6,952 bases of DNA, taken from positions 1 through 6,952 of the forward strand of contig JALUJC010000329.1 of the NCBI GenBank assembly GCA_027053375.1, in the 5' to 3' direction. A program made the translations under genes and the position numbers. This DNA comes from Caldifarciminota bacterium (GTDB lineage: Bacteria; Hydrothermota; Hydrothermia; S141-80). Under the pieces are notes generated by a model. It was not told the DNA's origin, did not search any database, and worked only from the letters and a program-made list of their open reading frames with translations. Shown here piece after piece: positions 5,536 to 6,952 of the stretch. Each line of letters starts with the position of its first letter. Position 1 is the stretch's first letter.

Positions 5536-6794
5536 TGGCGCAGACTGCAGTGATTACAGGAGCCCTGGGATTCATTGGCTCCCATGTGCTGGAACACTGG
5601 CTGGAACGGGGAAACCGCGCGATTGTGGTGGACGCCCTCACCTATGCGGGCCGTCTGGAGAACGTGGATTCCTTTCTGCAGGACGAGGAGAGAACGCTCT
5701 GGATTCCCCTCTGGGGGAGTCTCCCGAGGCGTTACCGGATCAGTCATCGGCTGGAGCATGGTGACCTGTATGACCGTAAGGATGTTCTTTTACTCATCCG
5801 AACGGTGGAAGAGACCGAGGCCCGAAACCTCTTCCCGCGGATCCCCTCCTCCTGGCAGGTACGACCCCTTCCTATTCGGGAGGATTTGCAGGAGGTGATT
5901 CGGGAATGGGAGGCTTCCGATCGCCGCGTCCTCTTTCTGCTTTCTGAAGTGGAGAATCAGGAACTGTGGGAGGTGCTTCTTAAGGAAACGGACGTGGTGT
6001 TTCATCTGGCGGCGGAAACCCACGTGGATCGGTCCATTCTGGATCCGGAGCCCTTCCTTTTCTCGGACATTCACGGGACCTTTGCCATTCTCCACGCCAT
6101 CCGGGAAACCGGCTGGAAGGGACGTATGGTCCACGTGAGTACAGACGAAGTTTATGGGGAAGCCCACGATCGTCCTTTCCGGGAATCCGATCCTCTGCTG
6201 CCTCGCAATCCTTACAGCGTCTCCAAACTGGCGGCCGACCGGCTGGTGTGGAGCTACCACCACACCTACGGGCTGGATACGGTGATCGTACGCCCTTCCA
6301 ACAACTATGGTCCTCGTCAGTTCCCGGAAAAGTTGATCCCCCTGATGACTGTACGTGCGTTGCTGGAGCTGCCTCTTCCGGTGTATGGGGATGGGCAGCA
6401 GATGCGGGAATGGCTGCATGTTCGGGATTGTGTGGAGGGGATCTTTGCAGCTTTTGAACGTGGAGAATCCGGGGAAGCCTACAACCTGGGGGGTGGCAAT
6501 CTCCGACCCAACCTGGAGGTGGTTCAGCGGATTCTGGACATCCTGGGCCGTCCCGGGTCGTTGATCCGTTTTGTGGAGGATCGCCCGGGGCATGACCGCA
6601 AATACTGGCTGGACTCCACGAGAGCCGCGAGGGAACTTGGCTGGACCCCCCGTACCTCCTTTGAAGAAGGACTGGAAGAGACCGTTCGCTGGTATGCCTC
6701 GCATCCGGAATGGTGGTCTCCCATTCTGGAAAAGGATCCCCAGTTCCGGCGATTCTATGAGAAATGGTATCAAAACCGGGAAGGTGGCTCATGA
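5535..6794 (+). CDS. rmlB: dTDP-glucose 4,6-dehydratase with an unusual N-terminal-half insertion
   Basis: This enzyme converts dTDP-glucose to dTDP-4-dehydro-6-deoxyglucose using tightly bound NAD+, in the cytoplasm. It is an extended short-chain dehydrogenase: GALGFIG (9-15) binds NAD; DALTYAGRLENV (33-44); FHLAAETHVDRS (156-167); STDEVYG (202-208) with the catalytic Asp204/Glu205; YSVSK (227-231) with Tyr227 and Lys231; RPSNNYGPRQFPEKLIP (253-269); and PGHDRKYWLD (351-360). All key residues are present. It has 419 residues against about 310-360 in typical RmlB. The excess is about 65-70 residues between ENV (44) and FHLAAE (156), a region that normally spans about 40. GAGGAG lies 6 bases before ATG 5535. 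The stop overlaps the next start by four bases (ATGA). The activity call is secure; other NDP-glucose dehydratases are less likely given rmlA. Confidence 0.92.
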   Translation: MAQTAVITGALGFIGSHVLEHWLERGNRAIVVDALTYAGRLENVDSFLQDEERTLWIPLWGSLPRRYRISHRLEHGDLYDRKDVLLLIRTVEETEARNLFPRIPSSWQVRPLPIREDLQEVIREWEASDRRVLFLLSEVENQELWEVLLKETDVVFHLAAETHVDRSILDPEPFLFSDIHGTFAILHAIRETGWKGRMVHVSTDEVYGEAHDRPFRESDPLLPRNPYSVSKLAADRLVWSYHHTYGLDTVIVRPSNNYGPRQFPEKLIPLMTVRALLELPLPVYGDGQQMREWLHVRDCVEGIFAAFERGESGEAYNLGGGNLRPNLEVVQRILDILGRPGSLIRFVEDRPGHDRKYWLDSTRAARELGWTPRTSFEEGLEETVRWYASHPEWWSPILEKDPQFRRFYEKWYQNREGGS

Positions 6795-6952
6795 GAGTGG
6801 ACGTGCAGCGCCTCTGCGACCGGCTTCAGAAGGTAGCGGAGGAGAAGAGGTCTCGTGAGGTCCTGCTCCGGGAAGCGATTGATGGGATTCGCAAACTCCG
6901 CTCTGTCTATCACTGGGTGGGGATCTATCTTCTGACCCCGGATGGTGAATCT
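6791..6952 (+). CDS. GAF-domain protein, N-terminal part; 3' end outside window
   Basis: This frame begins at ATG 6791, overlapping the rmlB stop (ATGA), with AAGGTGG (6781-6787) just upstream, and stays open for 54 codons to the right edge. Residues 1-40 are a charged helix (RLCDRLQKVAEEKRSREVLL). Residues 42-54 read SVYHWVGIYLLTP, the first beta strand of a GAF domain. The W-V-G-I-Y pattern is typical of the GAF fold and of free methionine-(R)-sulfoxide reductases, whose Cys residues would lie beyond the edge, so enzyme versus sensor cannot be decided. A longer helical start followed by GAF would also fit a signalling protein such as a histidine kinase or diguanylate cyclase. Coupling to rmlB suggests co-regulation with the polysaccharide operon. 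Confidence 0.65.
   Translation, partial: MRVDVQRLCDRLQKVAEEKRSREVLLREAIDGIRKLRSVYHWVGIYLLTPDGES

Noticed and set aside
5790..6773. Minus-strand open frame of 327 codons opposite rmlB
   Set aside because: It lies wholly antisense to a gene with all catalytic motifs and has no family resemblance or ribosome-binding site that I can see.

Overview
The window is an almost gap-free, entirely plus-strand block of surface-polysaccharide genes. It holds the 3' end of a probable glycosyltransferase, a small SLBB-domain export protein, a Wzz/Wzc-type chain-length regulator fused to a BY-kinase domain, three dTDP-rhamnose-type sugar-nucleotide genes (rmlA long form, an rmlC-like cupin, rmlB) with a DUF309 gene inserted between rmlA and rmlC, and the 5' end of a GAF-domain gene. 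The single-chain Wzc with two membrane segments and the SLBB export partner suggest a bacterium with a Gram-negative-style export apparatus. The moderately GC-rich DNA, the GTG start and the divergent RmlC and RmlB proteins fit an uncultured or deep-branching lineage, possibly thermophilic. I cannot assign a phylum from the sequence alone.

Layout: a glycosyltransferase-like C-terminal part occupies the left edge to 860. A 52-base gap (861-912) carries a textbook sigma70-type promoter (TTGAAT, 17 bases, TATAAT at 857-885) followed at once by a strong Shine-Dalgarno, so the transcript leader would be only about 20 bases. From 913 to the right edge the genes run almost without space: SLBB protein (913-1338), Wzc-like kinase (1338-3551), RmlA (3551-4621), DUF309 protein (4618-5055), RmlC-like epimerase (5059-5535), RmlB (5535-6794) and GAF protein (6791 onward). 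Five of these six junctions overlap by 1 or 4 bases (TAATG, TGATG, GTGA, TAATG, ATGA), and the sixth leaves 3 bases, so this is very probably one translationally coupled operon.

Working together: RmlA would activate glucose-1-phosphate to dTDP-glucose, RmlB would convert it to the 4-keto-6-deoxy sugar, and the RmlC-like enzyme would epimerise it. An rmlD reductase is not in the window. The resulting deoxysugar would feed glycosyltransferases such as the one at the left edge. The Wzc-like protein and SLBB protein would control polymer length and export, with the Tyr cluster of the kinase as the likely phospho-switch.

The most unusual signals are: (1) the 3' end of the DUF309 gene, where coding character appears to jump to the +1 frame; (2) an RmlB with about 65-70 extra residues between the Rossmann start and the HLAAE motif; (3) the placement of DUF309 and GAF genes inside a rhamnose/export operon; (4) a BY-kinase domain lacking the usual EX2RX2R arginines and carrying a very basic tail after its Tyr cluster. 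I found no RNA genes, CRISPR arrays, insertion sequences or rho-independent terminators.
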